From Vulcanimicrobiota bacterium (lineage in GTDB: Bacteria > Vulcanimicrobiota > Vulcanimicrobiia > Vulcanimicrobiales > Vulcanimicrobiaceae), in assembly GCA_019240755.1 (NCBI GenBank), contig JAFAXS010000024.1, positions 1 through 50,074 of the forward strand: a stretch of 50,074 bases of DNA, written 5' to 3'. Below are positions 8,724 to 16,983 of the stretch, piece by piece. The notes under the pieces are model-generated. The model saw only the letters and a program-made list of their open reading frames with translations, did no database searches and was not told the DNA's origin. A program made the translations under genes and the position numbers. Within the stretch, counting starts at the first letter, position 1, and every line of letters starts with the position of its first letter.

Positions 8724-9683
8724 ATGCGTCTGCAACCTATCTCGAGCGCGGCGTACGCGCGCGAGGTTCTCCCCCTCACCGCCCCACTGTGGGCGGGCCG
8801 CCGCACGGAGCGCGAATACGTCGCCCAGACGACGGAGCTCGCGCGCACCGCGTACGGGCGGCGCAGTTACGCAACGATGGGGCTGTACGATGGTAAGCGG
8901 CTCGTCGCGTCGCACAAGTGGTACGAGCGAACCTTGCAGCACGAATCGCAGACGCTGCGCGCCGTGGGCTTCGGTGCAGTCTTTACGCCCGAAGATCTTC
9001 GCGGGCGCGGATATGCCAGCCTCATGCTGGCATCCGTTCTCGATCTCGCTCGCGATCGCGGGTTCGACGTCGCGTATCTCTTCTCCGACATACGGCCACA
9101 GTTCTACGCCGATCTCGGCTTTCGGATGCTGCCGTCGCGCGGGCTGCGTCTGCGCGCCGACGCGCTGCCCGGCGAACGCCTACAACTTTCGACGCTCGCG
9201 CCGGAGCAGTGGCGTACGATCCGCAAGTGTCACGAGAACGTACGGCGACGCGCGCACGCATCGTTCGAGCGCAGCCCCGCGACGTGGGAATGGATCGCGA
9301 CACGTCTGCGTCAGGACTCCGAAACCCCGTCGGGCCAGCCGATGAATCTCGCCGTCAAGCGGCGCGGCGAAATCGTCGCCTACGTCTTCGGCGTCCGCGC
9401 GCCCGAGCGCGACGCCTTCATCTTTGACGAGTTCGGCTGGACCGACCGAGCGAGTCCCACCACCGTCGCCGCGCTGCTGCGAGCAGCGGCGGGCGACTTA
9501 CGGCGCGTGATGGGCTGGCTTCCTCCGCCGTGTGCGCGCGCCGTTCTGCCGCGAGGAACCGTGCTCCGCCGCAATCGAGCGATCTTGATGATGGCGCCCT
9601 TGAGCGGCTCGGGCAGACGCATCATCGAAACGCTCGCGCGTCCCGCATCCGGCGATTTCTGCTGGCCGACGGATCACATTTGA
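8724..9683 (+). CDS. Eis-like GNAT N-acetyltransferase
   Basis: This 319-residue protein contains the acetyl-CoA loop in GAVFTPEDLRGRGYASLMLA (about residues 86-105), with the RGRGYA form of the R/QxxGxG/A motif. FYADLGFRML follows at about 130, as in GNAT domains. A second half (about 150-300) resembles the second GNAT module of Eis-type enzymes, which acetylate amines on small molecules or peptides; the substrate here is unknown. The gene starts 10 nt after the helicase stop and probably shares its transcript. No membrane segment is visible. Confidence 0.75.
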   Translation: MRLQPISSAAYAREVLPLTAPLWAGRRTEREYVAQTTELARTAYGRRSYATMGLYDGKRLVASHKWYERTLQHESQTLRAVGFGAVFTPEDLRGRGYASLMLASVLDLARDRGFDVAYLFSDIRPQFYADLGFRMLPSRGLRLRADALPGERLQLSTLAPEQWRTIRKCHENVRRRAHASFERSPATWEWIATRLRQDSETPSGQPMNLAVKRRGEIVAYVFGVRAPERDAFIFDEFGWTDRASPTTVAALLRAAAGDLRRVMGWLPPPCARAVLPRGTVLRRNRAILMMAPLSGSGRRIIETLARPASGDFCWPTDHI

Positions 9684-9738
9684 GGTTTCTTTATGTTTTA
9701 GACTTTCTTTACATCCGCTGAGTAGAGTCACCAGCACT

Positions 9739-10875
9739 ATGCTGAACTTTCGCTTTGTATTTCCCGCTGCCGCCGGTGCGCTGCTCTTTGCGAGCGGCTG
9801 CAACGCCGGCATGACCACGACGCCGCAGATGCCGCAGACCGCGGCTGCAACCGCGGCGCAGCCCGAAGAGTCTGCCGGCATCACTCCGAATTTTTCGGTG
9901 CTCAAGCAACTCAAGCACCTCGTCGTAATCGGCTCGACCGTCGATCCGGTCAACGGCGCGCAGAATCCCTATGGGCTGACGGTCGCGCCCATCACCGCCG
10001 GCAAATTGAGTGCCGGGGATTTGGTGATCTGCAACTTCAACGGCAAGTCCAACGTGCAAGGAACGGGACATGACATCGTCGCGCTCCATCCGGTGGAGGG
10101 CGCAAAACCGGCGCACGTCTCGCAGAACAAGGCGCTGATTGGCTGCGATGCGTTGGCGCTCGCGCCCGACGATACGATCTGGGCCTCGGCCATGGTCGCC
10201 AACGACAATCCCGTGCTCGATTCCAATGGCAAGCTGATAACGAACATCTCCGGCAAGCCCTTCAATCAGCCCTGGGGCCAGGCGTTCGCTGCGCCGAAAT
10301 CCGGACCGCCCGCGTTTTACGAAACGAATGCCGGCGACGGCAGCGTCGTTCGCGTCAATCTTGGGTCAACGTTCACTTACGACGTGATCGCGACCGGTTT
10401 CCCCGTGAACCACGGCAAGCCGGGAACCGCCCTCGCGCCCTCCGGTCTCGCATACGACGCGAAGCTCGATACGCTCTACTTCGCGGACGGCGACAACAAC
10501 ACAGTCGTCGCGCTCAAGGACGTCTCGAGGATTCCCGCCGGCGGCGTCAAGGCGAAAGACCACGGCATGAAGTTCACCGGTCCGTCCGCGAGCGACGCGC
10601 GTGTCGTCGTCGCCGGCGCGCCGCTCAACGGCCCGATCAGCACGGCGTTGCTGCCGAACGGCAATTTGGTGGTCGGCAACACGCTCGATCCGGCCGGCAA
10701 GAACCTCATCCTGGAGATCGCGACGAAGGACGACAAGGTGATCGAAATTCGCAACGTCGACAAGGGCGCGGCGGGCGCGATCTTCGGCATGACGGTCACC
10801 GGCACGTCAGCCGCCGATGCGAAGGTCTACTTCAACGACGACAACGCCAATCAAGTCGAGATGCTCGAGCGGTAG
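9739..10875 (+). CDS. Lipoprotein with NHL/six-bladed-propeller-like repeats
   Basis: The 378-residue protein has a signal peptide ending in the lipobox FASGC (Cys21), so it should be lipid-anchored outside the cytoplasm. The mature part has repeated blade-like segments such as PYGLTVAP, LALAPDDTIWAS, PSGLAYDAKLDTLYFADGDN and STALLPNGNLVVGNT, each with the Gly-Asp/Asn turns of NHL or SMP-30-like propellers. The ligand is not evident. An AT-rich 55-bp stretch upstream (9684-9738) could hold the promoter, and the gene seems monocistronic. Its stop faces that of dinB across 7 nt. Confidence 0.7.
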   Translation: MLNFRFVFPAAAGALLFASGCNAGMTTTPQMPQTAAATAAQPEESAGITPNFSVLKQLKHLVVIGSTVDPVNGAQNPYGLTVAPITAGKLSAGDLVICNFNGKSNVQGTGHDIVALHPVEGAKPAHVSQNKALIGCDALALAPDDTIWASAMVANDNPVLDSNGKLITNISGKPFNQPWGQAFAAPKSGPPAFYETNAGDGSVVRVNLGSTFTYDVIATGFPVNHGKPGTALAPSGLAYDAKLDTLYFADGDNNTVVALKDVSRIPAGGVKAKDHGMKFTGPSASDARVVVAGAPLNGPISTALLPNGNLVVGNTLDPAGKNLILEIATKDDKVIEIRNVDKGAAGAIFGMTVTGTSAADAKVYFNDDNANQVEMLER

Positions 10876-10882
10876 AGTCTCT

Positions 10883-11935
10883 TTAAAAGAGCGTGGTCTG
10901 CAGTGGGTCGCCCAACGAAAGCGAGGCGACCCGCGTGCCGAGCAGCCGCACCGGCGCGCCGTCGAGCGCCGCTCGCCGCAGGCAGTGCACGGCGGCGCGA
11001 AAGATTCGGCGCGCTTCGCGCGTCGGTTCGCTCAAATGCGTCTGACGGCCGACGATGGAGAAGTCGGCCCGCTTGATCTTCACCCCGACGGTCTGCGCGA
11101 CCATCCGTTCTTCTTCGAGCGACGCTGCGAGCTCACGGGCCTGACCGCGCAACACGTCGATCAAGCGGCGCTCCTCGCGTTCGTCGAACTCGAACGTCTC
11201 TTCCGTGGAGATCGATTTGGTGTCGCGCGATTCGTCGACCGGGCGCGGGTCGATGCCCTCTGCCAGCTCGCGCGCCTGCCGCCACCACGAGCCGAAAATT
11301 TCGCGCGCGCGCCCCGGATCGAGCGCTGCGACGTCGCCGATCGTGACCACACCGAATACTCCCAGTCGCGCCTGCATTTTCGGACCGATTCCCCACAGCC
11401 GGCCTGCCGGTAACGGCGCGAGAAAGGCCGCCTCTTCACCCGGCGCGACCGCCAGAAGGCCGTCGGGCTTGCACGAGTCCGACGCGATCTTCGCGATCAT
11501 CTTGCCGGTGGCGACGCCGGCACTCACCGTCAGCGCGGTCGCGTCGAACAGGTCGCGGCGCAGCTGCGCCGCGGCGCTGCGCGCGTCGTCAAACACGAGC
11601 TCGCCCAAATCAACGAACGCCTCGTCGAGCGAGAGGCCTTCGACGGGGCGGCCGCGGCTTCGCAAGATCTCGAAGATCTCGCGGGAGATCGTACGATACT
11701 TCTGCATCTCTGGGGGCACCACGACGAGCTGCGGGCACGCAGCGCGCGCCTTGTACAGCGGCAGCGCGGAACGCACGCCGAACGAACGCGCTTCGTAGGA
11801 TGCCGTGAGGACTACCGCGCGCCTGCTGTTGCCGGCAACCGCGACGGGTTTGCCGCGCAACGCAGGATTATCGCGAATCGCGACGTTTGCGTAAAACGCG
11901 TCGATGTCGAAGTGAGCGACGTACCGTTCAGCCAG
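10883..11935 (-). CDS. dinB: DNA polymerase IV (DinB, Y-family)
   Basis: The protein (about 350 residues from the start chosen) shows YVAHFDIDAFYANV (catalytic Asp), SLDEAFVDL (catalytic Asp-Glu), the helix-hairpin-helix around LWGIGPKMQARL, and a C-terminal QTTLF that fits a beta-clamp-binding motif. It performs translesion synthesis. The frame extends to 12130, but that portion is a shadow of the CGNR gene. No ATG, GTG or TTG lies between there and the conserved N-terminus; CTG at 11935, 8 nt inside the upstream gene's end, is the closest plausible start. Co-transcription with the CGNR regulator is likely. Confidence 0.92.
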   Translation of the reverse strand: MAERYVAHFDIDAFYANVAIRDNPALRGKPVAVAGNSRRAVVLTASYEARSFGVRSALPLYKARAACPQLVVVPPEMQKYRTISREIFEILRSRGRPVEGLSLDEAFVDLGELVFDDARSAAAQLRRDLFDATALTVSAGVATGKMIAKIASDSCKPDGLLAVAPGEEAAFLAPLPAGRLWGIGPKMQARLGVFGVVTIGDVAALDPGRAREIFGSWWRQARELAEGIDPRPVDESRDTKSISTEETFEFDEREERRLIDVLRGQARELAASLEEERMVAQTVGVKIKRADFSIVGRQTHLSEPTREARRIFRAAVHCLRRAALDGAPVRLLGTRVASLSLGDPLQTTLF

Positions 11936-12470
11936 GAGAGAGACGTTCGCGTTGCCGGCGGCGTTGCGCTTTCGCCTGATTGCCGCAGGAGGCCATGCTG
12001 CACCAAGCGCGCGACGCGTTCTTCGTTCGGTCGTAGTACGCGAAGCGGCAGCTCGACTTGCGGCACGCGCGCAGGCGCGTCCACGTGCCCTGCAGCTGCG
12101 ACTCGTAGACGGTCGCCAAGAGTGAGGCAATGGGGCCCTTGTCCTCGGGCGCGAGCTCCAGGCCGCGGTCGGGACTCACGGCGAGACTGAGCCGCGTGCT
12201 CGCGAGGAATGGATTCAAGCGTTCCCAGGCGCTCGCGGCGTCGCCCTCGCCATTGTTGACGAAGAGCAGATCGCGCAGCGCCTCCCGGAAGTCGCGCAGG
12301 AGCCGGACGTGGGTGCAATCTTTCGGCGGCGCGAGCCCATGGCTCAGGCACCAGCCGCGCGCCTGCTCGAGCGTATCGAGCTCGTCGGGGCCGTTGGGCA
12401 GCTCGACGGTGTTGACGAACCGGCGCACAAGCTCAAGGCCGCCGGGCGCCAGATCGGCGACCGCGCTCAT
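11928..12470 (-). CDS. CGNR zinc-finger protein (ABATE domain regulator)
   Basis: This 180-residue protein has the ABATE-like N-terminal region (FVNTVELPNGPDELDTLEQA) and a C-terminal zinc finger with CRKSSCRFAYYDRTKNASRA, then WCSMASCGNQAKAQRRRQR, including the defining CGN(R/Q) step. The four cysteines are at about residues 136, 141, 155 and 160. Such proteins are thought to be stress-linked transcriptional regulators. The gene begins at ATG 12470 and faces a 45-codon ORF across a 109-bp region with a perfect sigma70 promoter and an inverted repeat, so it may repress that promoter; this is inference. Confidence 0.85.
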   Translation of the reverse strand: MSAVADLAPGGLELVRRFVNTVELPNGPDELDTLEQARGWCLSHGLAPPKDCTHVRLLRDFREALRDLLFVNNGEGDAASAWERLNPFLASTRLSLAVSPDRGLELAPEDKGPIASLLATVYESQLQGTWTRLRACRKSSCRFAYYDRTKNASRAWCSMASCGNQAKAQRRRQRERLSPG

Positions 12471-12511
12471 TTGGCGTGCCTACCTTTCGGCACCGTCACC
12501 GCCAAAAACCC

Positions 12512-12540
12512 TTGACAAGTTACTGTCACCACCATATAAT
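12512..12540 (+). promoter_or_regulatory. Perfect consensus sigma70 promoter
   Basis: TTGACA (12512-12517) and TATAAT (12535-12540) are separated by exactly 17 bp, an unmutated consensus. It points at the 45-codon ORF at 12580; the predicted start of transcription near 12547 would leave a leader of roughly 33 nt. Confidence 0.85.
12513..12528. promoter_or_regulatory. Inverted repeat over the -35 box, possible CGNR operator
   Basis: TGACA, six bases, TGTCA form a perfect 5-bp inverted repeat that includes most of the -35 hexamer. A protein bound here would block the promoter. The divergent CGNR gene is the natural candidate for the repressor. Confidence 0.45.
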
Positions 12541-12579
12541 GATTGAAGGTTACTAATCCGTCAAGAGGTTCACGCTAAA

Positions 12580-12717
12580 ATGTTCCGCGATCCCATTCGC
12601 ACCGCACCCTTGGTCGCCGACATCGGCGACATCGACTTGAGGCTCAAGATCAACCGGGCCGACTCGGCGCTCTTCTTGGAGTCCAATCTTCGTCTTCCAC
12701 ACTTGCGAGTAATCTAG
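12580..12717 (+). CDS. 45-residue small protein of unknown function
   Basis: ATG at 12580 opens a 45-codon frame (starts MFRDPIRTAPLVADIGDIDL, ends LPHLRVI) closed by TAG. AGAGG lies about 12 nt upstream, and a perfect sigma70 promoter ends 40 nt upstream. The peptide is soluble-looking, with alternating acidic and basic residues and no cysteine or membrane segment. Nothing in it is recognised. Strong promoter, ribosome site and placement opposite a CGNR regulator are the case for its being expressed; short length keeps confidence moderate. Confidence 0.5.
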   Translation: MFRDPIRTAPLVADIGDIDLRLKINRADSALFLESNLRLPHLRVI

Positions 12718-12738
12718 CAGCGTTTGCGCTTGGCGAGC

Positions 12739-12810
12739 GGGTATGTCACCCGAGCGATTAACCTGAGTGCTTCGACTTCGCTCAGCATGACCCGCGAGGG
12801 TGACATACCC
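12739..12810. repeat. 72-bp palindromic element with 13-bp perfect terminal inverted repeats
   Basis: GGGTATGTCACCC (12739-12751) and its exact reverse complement (12798-12810) flank a 46-bp core. The core holds CTGAGTGCTTCGACTTCGCT, which resembles widespread REP-like palindromes. The right half lies inside the nfo reading frame and supplies its last codons and stop. It could be a REPIN or tiny MITE. Confidence 0.6.
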
Positions 12811-13648
12811 CGAGCCCCTTTTGGATCGCCAAGACGGTCTGCATATTGCGCAGATCGTCGGCGTCCGAGCCCGGCGTCTCGAGAATCGCCGTCTTCTCGC
12901 GCAGCTGCGGGTGTGCGAGCAGCGCGCGAAAGCCTTCGAAGCCGATGTTTCCCTCGCCGATGTGCCAATGACGGTCCCGGTTCGCGCCCAAGGCCACCTG
13001 CGTGTCGTTGAAATGAAACATCGCGACGCGCGCGACGCCGATCTCCCGCTCTACGTTTTCGACGAAGCGTTCCACGCCGGCAGCCGAGTCGATCGCATAG
13101 CCCGTCGCCCACGCGTGGGCCGTGTCGAGGCAGACGCCGAGCTGCGGATGGTCGAGGCTTCGAACGAAGCCGCCCAGCTCTTCGAGCGTCCCGCCCGCCA
13201 AGTTGCCCGAACCCGCTGAGTTCTCCAGCACGAGCAGCACGTTCGCGGGAATTTCTCGCAGCACGCTTTCGAGCGCGCCGCAAATTGCCTTAAAGCCTTC
13301 GCGCCGGTCCCGCGCTCCGTACGAACCCAGGTGCGTGTTGACGATCCCGATGTCGCCGGTCGCCGCCACTTCCAAGTCGTGGTGCAGCAAACGCACCGAG
13401 CCCGCTGCGATCTTCGGATCCGCGCTGGCAAGATTCACGAGGTACGACGTGTGAATCGCGCACTGCTCGATGTTAGCGTCGCGACGAAGATGCGCGAACG
13501 TCTGCACGGCCGCGACGTCCGGAGCGCTGCGCCGGTAGCTCCGTGGATTCGTGGAGAATACTTGCATCGCGCGGCAGCCGGCGTTCTTCGCGTGTTCGAC
13601 GGCCTTATGGTAGCCGCCGGCGACGTGGACGTGGAGCCCGATGCGCAC
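12782..13648 (-). CDS. nfo: Endonuclease IV (Nfo), AP endonuclease
   Basis: This 288-residue TIM-barrel enzyme begins MRIGLHVHVAGGYHKAVEHA and carries the AP endonuclease 2 family signatures NTHLGSYG, LVLENSAGSGN, GVCLDTAHAWATGY and MFHFNDTQVALGANRDRHWH, which provide the His, Glu and Asp ligands of the three zinc ions. It nicks 5' to abasic sites in base-excision repair. The last residues (about VCHPRGSC) come from the inserted palindromic element, so the natural C-terminus was probably replaced; the zinc ligands are intact. The scpB stop lies 3 nt upstream of the start, suggesting co-transcription with the scp genes. Confidence 0.95.
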   Translation of the reverse strand: MRIGLHVHVAGGYHKAVEHAKNAGCRAMQVFSTNPRSYRRSAPDVAAVQTFAHLRRDANIEQCAIHTSYLVNLASADPKIAAGSVRLLHHDLEVAATGDIGIVNTHLGSYGARDRREGFKAICGALESVLREIPANVLLVLENSAGSGNLAGGTLEELGGFVRSLDHPQLGVCLDTAHAWATGYAIDSAAGVERFVENVEREIGVARVAMFHFNDTQVALGANRDRHWHIGEGNIGFEGFRALLAHPQLREKTAILETPGSDADDLRNMQTVLAIQKGLGVCHPRGSC

Positions 13649-13651
13649 GCT

Positions 13652-14218
13652 TTACGACGCCTTGGCGTCGCGCAGCTCAAACTCCAGCGGTTGACCCGGC
13701 TCCAGCTCCGGTTCGGGCAGATCCTGCAGCGACCGTAATCCAAACGACTCCAAGAAGAATGGCGTCGTCTTGTACTGCATCGGTCGTCCGACCACATCTT
13801 TGCGCCCGGCTTCGGCGATGAAGCCACGGTCCTGCAAGGTATTGACCACGCTATCGGAGTTCACGCCGCGGATCGATTCGATCTCGCCGCGCGTCACCGG
13901 CTGCAAGTGCGCGACGATTGCAAGCGCCTCCATCGCCGGCGTCGAGAGCGTCGTCTTCGGAGGGAGCAGATACGCTTCGACCACGTCGCGGACCACAGGC
14001 GACGTCGCGAAGCGGTAGCCGCCCGCGACTTCGCGCAACACGATCCCGCGGTCGCCGTACTCGCTTTCGACGCGCTGCAACGCGGCCGCCACTTCCACTT
14101 CCTCGGCTCGTAAGAGCTTCGCCAGTTGCGGAATCGAGAGCGCCTCGCTCGCGACGAAGAGCAGCGCTTCCAGCGGCCGCTGCAATCGCCGGGCGGTCTG
14201 CTCGATCTCCGCCGTCAT
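13652..14218 (-). CDS. scpB: ScpB, segregation and condensation protein B
   Basis: The 188-residue protein has paired winged-helix domains: LEALLFVASEALSIPQLAKL at the N-terminus, TLSTPAMEALAIVAHLQPVT and GVNSDSVVNTLQDRGFIAEA in the second. VGRPMQYKTTPFFLESFGL is the ScpB C-terminal signature. ScpB dimers bind the ScpA linker and regulate SMC-driven chromosome condensation. Its ATG overlaps the scpA stop as ATGA, indicating coupled translation. Confidence 0.95.
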   Translation of the reverse strand: MTAEIEQTARRLQRPLEALLFVASEALSIPQLAKLLRAEEVEVAAALQRVESEYGDRGIVLREVAGGYRFATSPVVRDVVEAYLLPPKTTLSTPAMEALAIVAHLQPVTRGEIESIRGVNSDSVVNTLQDRGFIAEAGRKDVVGRPMQYKTTPFFLESFGLRSLQDLPEPELEPGQPLEFELRDAKAS

Positions 14219-14937
14219 GCCGCCGTGCGCCGAAAGAGGCGAATGTCCGCGAGCGGCTCGACCTGCTCGAAGCGCACGCGCCGGCGCGCGATCAACTCCA
14301 GGATTGCGAGAAAGGTGACGATCACCGCTTCCCGCGTCATTCCCAACTCCCGGCAGAGATCGGAGAAGAGTATGTCGCCGCTCTCCTTCAGCCGCCGCAC
14401 GATGTAATCCATTGACGCGAGCAACGACATTCGCTCTCGCGCGATGGTTCGCTTCTGCGGGCGCGCCGCGGTCAGCATCGCTAGGAAGGCGCGCGTGAGC
14501 TTCTCGGGATGGATGTCGAAGCGCTGAATCACCTCGCCCGTCGGGTCGCCCGAGTCGCGGTAAAAGAAGGAGCCCGCTTCGGCCTGGCGCTCGCGTAGCT
14601 CGTCGCCGAATTCGCGATACTTCGAATAGGCGATCAGCCGCCGGCGGAGTCGCTCCTCGACCTCCTCCGGCGTTTCGCCGGGCTCTTCCGCGAACTCCGA
14701 GGGCACCGCGGGCAGCAGCGCCTTACTCTTCAAGAAGACCAGCGTCGCGGCGATCACCAGATACTCCGCGGCGATCTCCACCTCGATCGCGCTCATCATC
14801 CGAACGTAGTCGAGATACTGTTGCGCGACCGCGGCCAGCGGCACCGTCGCGACGTCCAACTCCTGCTCTCTGATCAGATGCAGCAGTAGATCGAGCGGTC
14901 CGTCAAACGCCTCGAGGCGTACGCGGAAATCGTTCAG
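14215..14937 (-). CDS. scpA: ScpA, segregation and condensation protein A (kleisin)
   Basis: The 240-residue product contains VRLEAFDGPLDLLLHLIREQ (the SMC-neck-binding N-terminus), AAEYLVIAATLVFLKSKALL, and the C-terminal winged helix around ILFSDLCRELGMTREAVIVT. This is the kleisin bridging SMC heads. The open frame extends upstream only as a shadow of the NUDIX gene, with no ATG, GTG or TTG near the conserved start. CTG at 14937 shares CTGA with the NUDIX stop and gives normal length; it is the chosen start. Confidence 0.93.
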   Translation of the reverse strand: MNDFRVRLEAFDGPLDLLLHLIREQELDVATVPLAAVAQQYLDYVRMMSAIEVEIAAEYLVIAATLVFLKSKALLPAVPSEFAEEPGETPEEVEERLRRRLIAYSKYREFGDELRERQAEAGSFFYRDSGDPTGEVIQRFDIHPEKLTRAFLAMLTAARPQKRTIARERMSLLASMDYIVRRLKESGDILFSDLCRELGMTREAVIVTFLAILELIARRRVRFEQVEPLADIRLFRRTAA

Positions 14938-15416
14938 GAAGTGAGGCTTTCCGCCATCGCCGCCGCGACCGCCGGCTCCCCGAACGCCGCGGGATTCGCG
15001 TCCAGAAACTCCAGCGCCAAGTCGACCAGTCGCTTCTCGTTCACGTACTTGAGCGTCTTGCGAGCCCCGGCGATGTCGAACCAGCGAGCGTCGTCCACTT
15101 CGTGATCGTGATTGGCCGGATCGCCCGAGAGGTACCGCATCAGAAAGAACGTCACGGACTTGCGATGCTTCGCCTTGCCGACGTAAAACCAGTACGCGAT
15201 CTCGTTCAAACGGCCGATGATCTCGCCCCAGCAGCCGGTCTCTTCGCGAACCTCGCGAATGGCCGCCTGCTCGGTGGACTCGCGCGGTTCGACGTGCCCC
15301 TTCGGCAGCGTCCATACCGAGCGCGGCGTGCCGCGCCCAATCAACAGGGCATCGTAGGTCGAATCACGGCGGCGCAGCAGCAATCCGCCCGCCGACACCT
15401 CGTATTTGATCCGCAT
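14934..15416 (-). CDS. NUDIX hydrolase
   Basis: This 160-residue protein has a complete Nudix box, GHVEPRESTEQAAIREVREE followed by TGC, at about residues 40-62, including the REVREE metal-binding core. It hydrolyses a nucleoside diphosphate linked to another moiety; Ap4A or oxidised nucleotides are usual substrates for proteins of this form, but specificity cannot be read here. It is first in a minus-strand operon leading to scpA, scpB and nfo. Confidence 0.9.
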   Translation of the reverse strand: MRIKYEVSAGGLLLRRRDSTYDALLIGRGTPRSVWTLPKGHVEPRESTEQAAIREVREETGCWGEIIGRLNEIAYWFYVGKAKHRKSVTFFLMRYLSGDPANHDHEVDDARWFDIAGARKTLKYVNEKRLVDLALEFLDANPAAFGEPAVAAAMAESLTS

Positions 15417-15468
15417 GACGCTCCACTAGGGATGGCAAGGGGGCCGCTTGCGTGCCCCCATTTATCTC

Positions 15469-15474
15469 ATTATA
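15469..15474 (-). promoter_or_regulatory. Possible -10 box for the NUDIX-scpA-scpB-nfo operon
   Basis: TATAAT reads leftward 53 bp before the NUDIX start. No convincing -35 lies 16-18 bp upstream, so support is limited. Confidence 0.35.
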
Positions 15475-15486
15475 ACGTCGCGTCCC

Positions 15487-15520
15487 AAGAAGGGGCTGCG
15501 ACAAGGTAGCCCCTTCTTTT
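15487..15520. terminator. Strong 11-bp hairpin with T-run, terminator-like
   Basis: AAGAAGGGGCT (15487-15497) pairs perfectly with AGCCCCTTCTT (15508-15518) across a 10-nt loop. The T-run is on the plus strand, but the hairpin lies just past the stop of the minus-strand PstS-like gene, so it may stop transcription leftward with weaker U support. Confidence 0.6.
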
Positions 15521-15537
15521 CGGACGCCTTCAGAGCG

Positions 15538-16983
15538 TTACTGCAGGCAGGCCGGCTGGCTGCCTCCATTGCCGTTCAGCGCGTTGAGCACGGCGGTTCG
15601 GACGGTGCTCGCGAGCGAGACGTATTCCAGGGGCTGTATGATGGCGTTGGCCTTCTTTCCCTCGAGATACTTGACCAGCGCTTGTTTGTCCGAAGTGTGA
15701 ATGCCGTGATTCTGCCCGTAGAACAATAGGTAGCTAATGGCCACGATCGGATACGAGCCGTGCTGTGGATTCACGAAGTTCTTCGGATCGATGTAGAGCT
15801 GGCACCACGGGGCGCTGGAGCCGAGCGGCACCTCGTCGCTCCCTCCGCCGTACGTGATCGCGCTCGACGTAACGTTCTTGAAGGCAGAAATAACGTATTT
15901 CTTGTTTGTCGGATCCGTGAAGACCGGTGCCCCGCCCGCCGCATAGCCGTTTTGCAGCAGAGCCTGTCCTACCGCGGGGGTCGCCGCTTTTGCGTAGGCG
16001 CCCTCGAGGTAGCCCGTGCTGTACGCCGTCGATTCGACGGCATTCAGGATTCCGGGCGCTCCGTTTTCGCCGATGAAGTTCGGATTCGGATGCGACGACG
16101 AACCGGGGCCTGGCCACACATTATTCACCCCGTACGTCCACGCCGCGGTGCGGCCTCCGCCTTGATATGGCGGCTTGTTGTACGGCTTCTTCCACGCGAC
16201 GTTGCACGCAGTATTGAGATGATTGACGAAGTTAAATGTCGTTCCGCTGCTGTCAGACCGGAAGTAGTACGTGATCTTTTGCGACGTACCGCCGGTGACC
16301 GACGCGCCGTTGTCCGCCGTCACCGCCGTATCGTTCCAATCGCTAACGGTTCCGTTGCTAATGGCGCAGTACGTCCACGCGGAGAGCTTGACGGGTGAAA
16401 CTGAGAAGTCGCCGGAGCGATATGGGAAGACGATCGGTCCGCCGATTTCCGGAAATTCGAACGGTTCGCCCCACGTCTGGCTTCCCGACTCGCGATTCGT
16501 CTTGTACGTGTTGTATTCCGACGACTTTAGCGCTACGGAAGTACCGACGAAGTCGAGGGGATCTTGACGTCCGCCGAAACCCGTCGGCGTTTGACCGAGC
16601 TGCGCGCAGGCGACGGTCGCTGTGCCGTTGTTTTGAATGAACTCCGCGCGGCCGAAGCCGCTGCCCGTGATGCAGTAATAGATCGTGCCTTTCGTCGGCG
16701 CGGAATAGAAGAGCGACCCAGGCGCGGGGCCGGCTTGCGTCTGATTGTACGTGCCGACCGGTTGGCTCGCGAGATTGTAGGCGTATGCCGGAAAATCGGC
16801 GCCGCCGGCGTGAAGATCTTGCGGGCCGTTGTCATTGTGGCGAATGCGACTGTGGTTCGAAGCCACCGGCGCGTTGGGCAAAGGGGCCACCGCTGAGGGT
16901 CCTGAAGCACTTGTTCCGTTGCAAGCGCTGAATAACAGCGCGGGCGCGGCGGCCAAGGCCGCGGTGACGAGGCTCTGTTTCAT
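15538..16983 (-). CDS. PstS-like periplasmic/lipid-anchored substrate-binding protein
   Basis: A 481-residue protein starts at ATG 16983, with an AAGGA about 8 nt upstream. The signal peptide ends in LLFSAC (Cys20), a lipobox. The mature protein has PstS hallmarks in order: GADFPAYAYN, GSGFGRAEFIQNNGTATVAC, an AISNGTVSDWND-like hinge, RSDSSGTTFNFVNHL (the phosphate-contacting Ser-Gly-Thr-Thr), and STGYLEGAYAKA. It is longer than PstS (about 340-400) because of insertions. There are no pstC, pstA or pstB genes nearby, so it may be a surface phosphate scavenger or a PstS-fold protein with another ligand. Confidence 0.8.
   Translation of the reverse strand: MKQSLVTAALAAAPALLFSACNGTSASGPSAVAPLPNAPVASNHSRIRHNDNGPQDLHAGGADFPAYAYNLASQPVGTYNQTQAGPAPGSLFYSAPTKGTIYYCITGSGFGRAEFIQNNGTATVACAQLGQTPTGFGGRQDPLDFVGTSVALKSSEYNTYKTNRESGSQTWGEPFEFPEIGGPIVFPYRSGDFSVSPVKLSAWTYCAISNGTVSDWNDTAVTADNGASVTGGTSQKITYYFRSDSSGTTFNFVNHLNTACNVAWKKPYNKPPYQGGGRTAAWTYGVNNVWPGPGSSSHPNPNFIGENGAPGILNAVESTAYSTGYLEGAYAKAATPAVGQALLQNGYAAGGAPVFTDPTNKKYVISAFKNVTSSAITYGGGSDEVPLGSSAPWCQLYIDPKNFVNPQHGSYPIVAISYLLFYGQNHGIHTSDKQALVKYLEGKKANAIIQPLEYVSLASTVRTAVLNALNGNGGSQPACLQ

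Noticed and set aside
7244-8848. 534-codon minus-strand open frame antisense to the helicase
   Set aside because: Helicase motifs on the plus strand are complete; the antisense frame is Arg/Ala-rich noise.
12718-12811. Possible CRISPR repeat or terminator around the inverted repeat
   Set aside because: There is only one pair of inverted arms with no regular spacing, and no T-run follows, so a REP/MITE-like element fits better.
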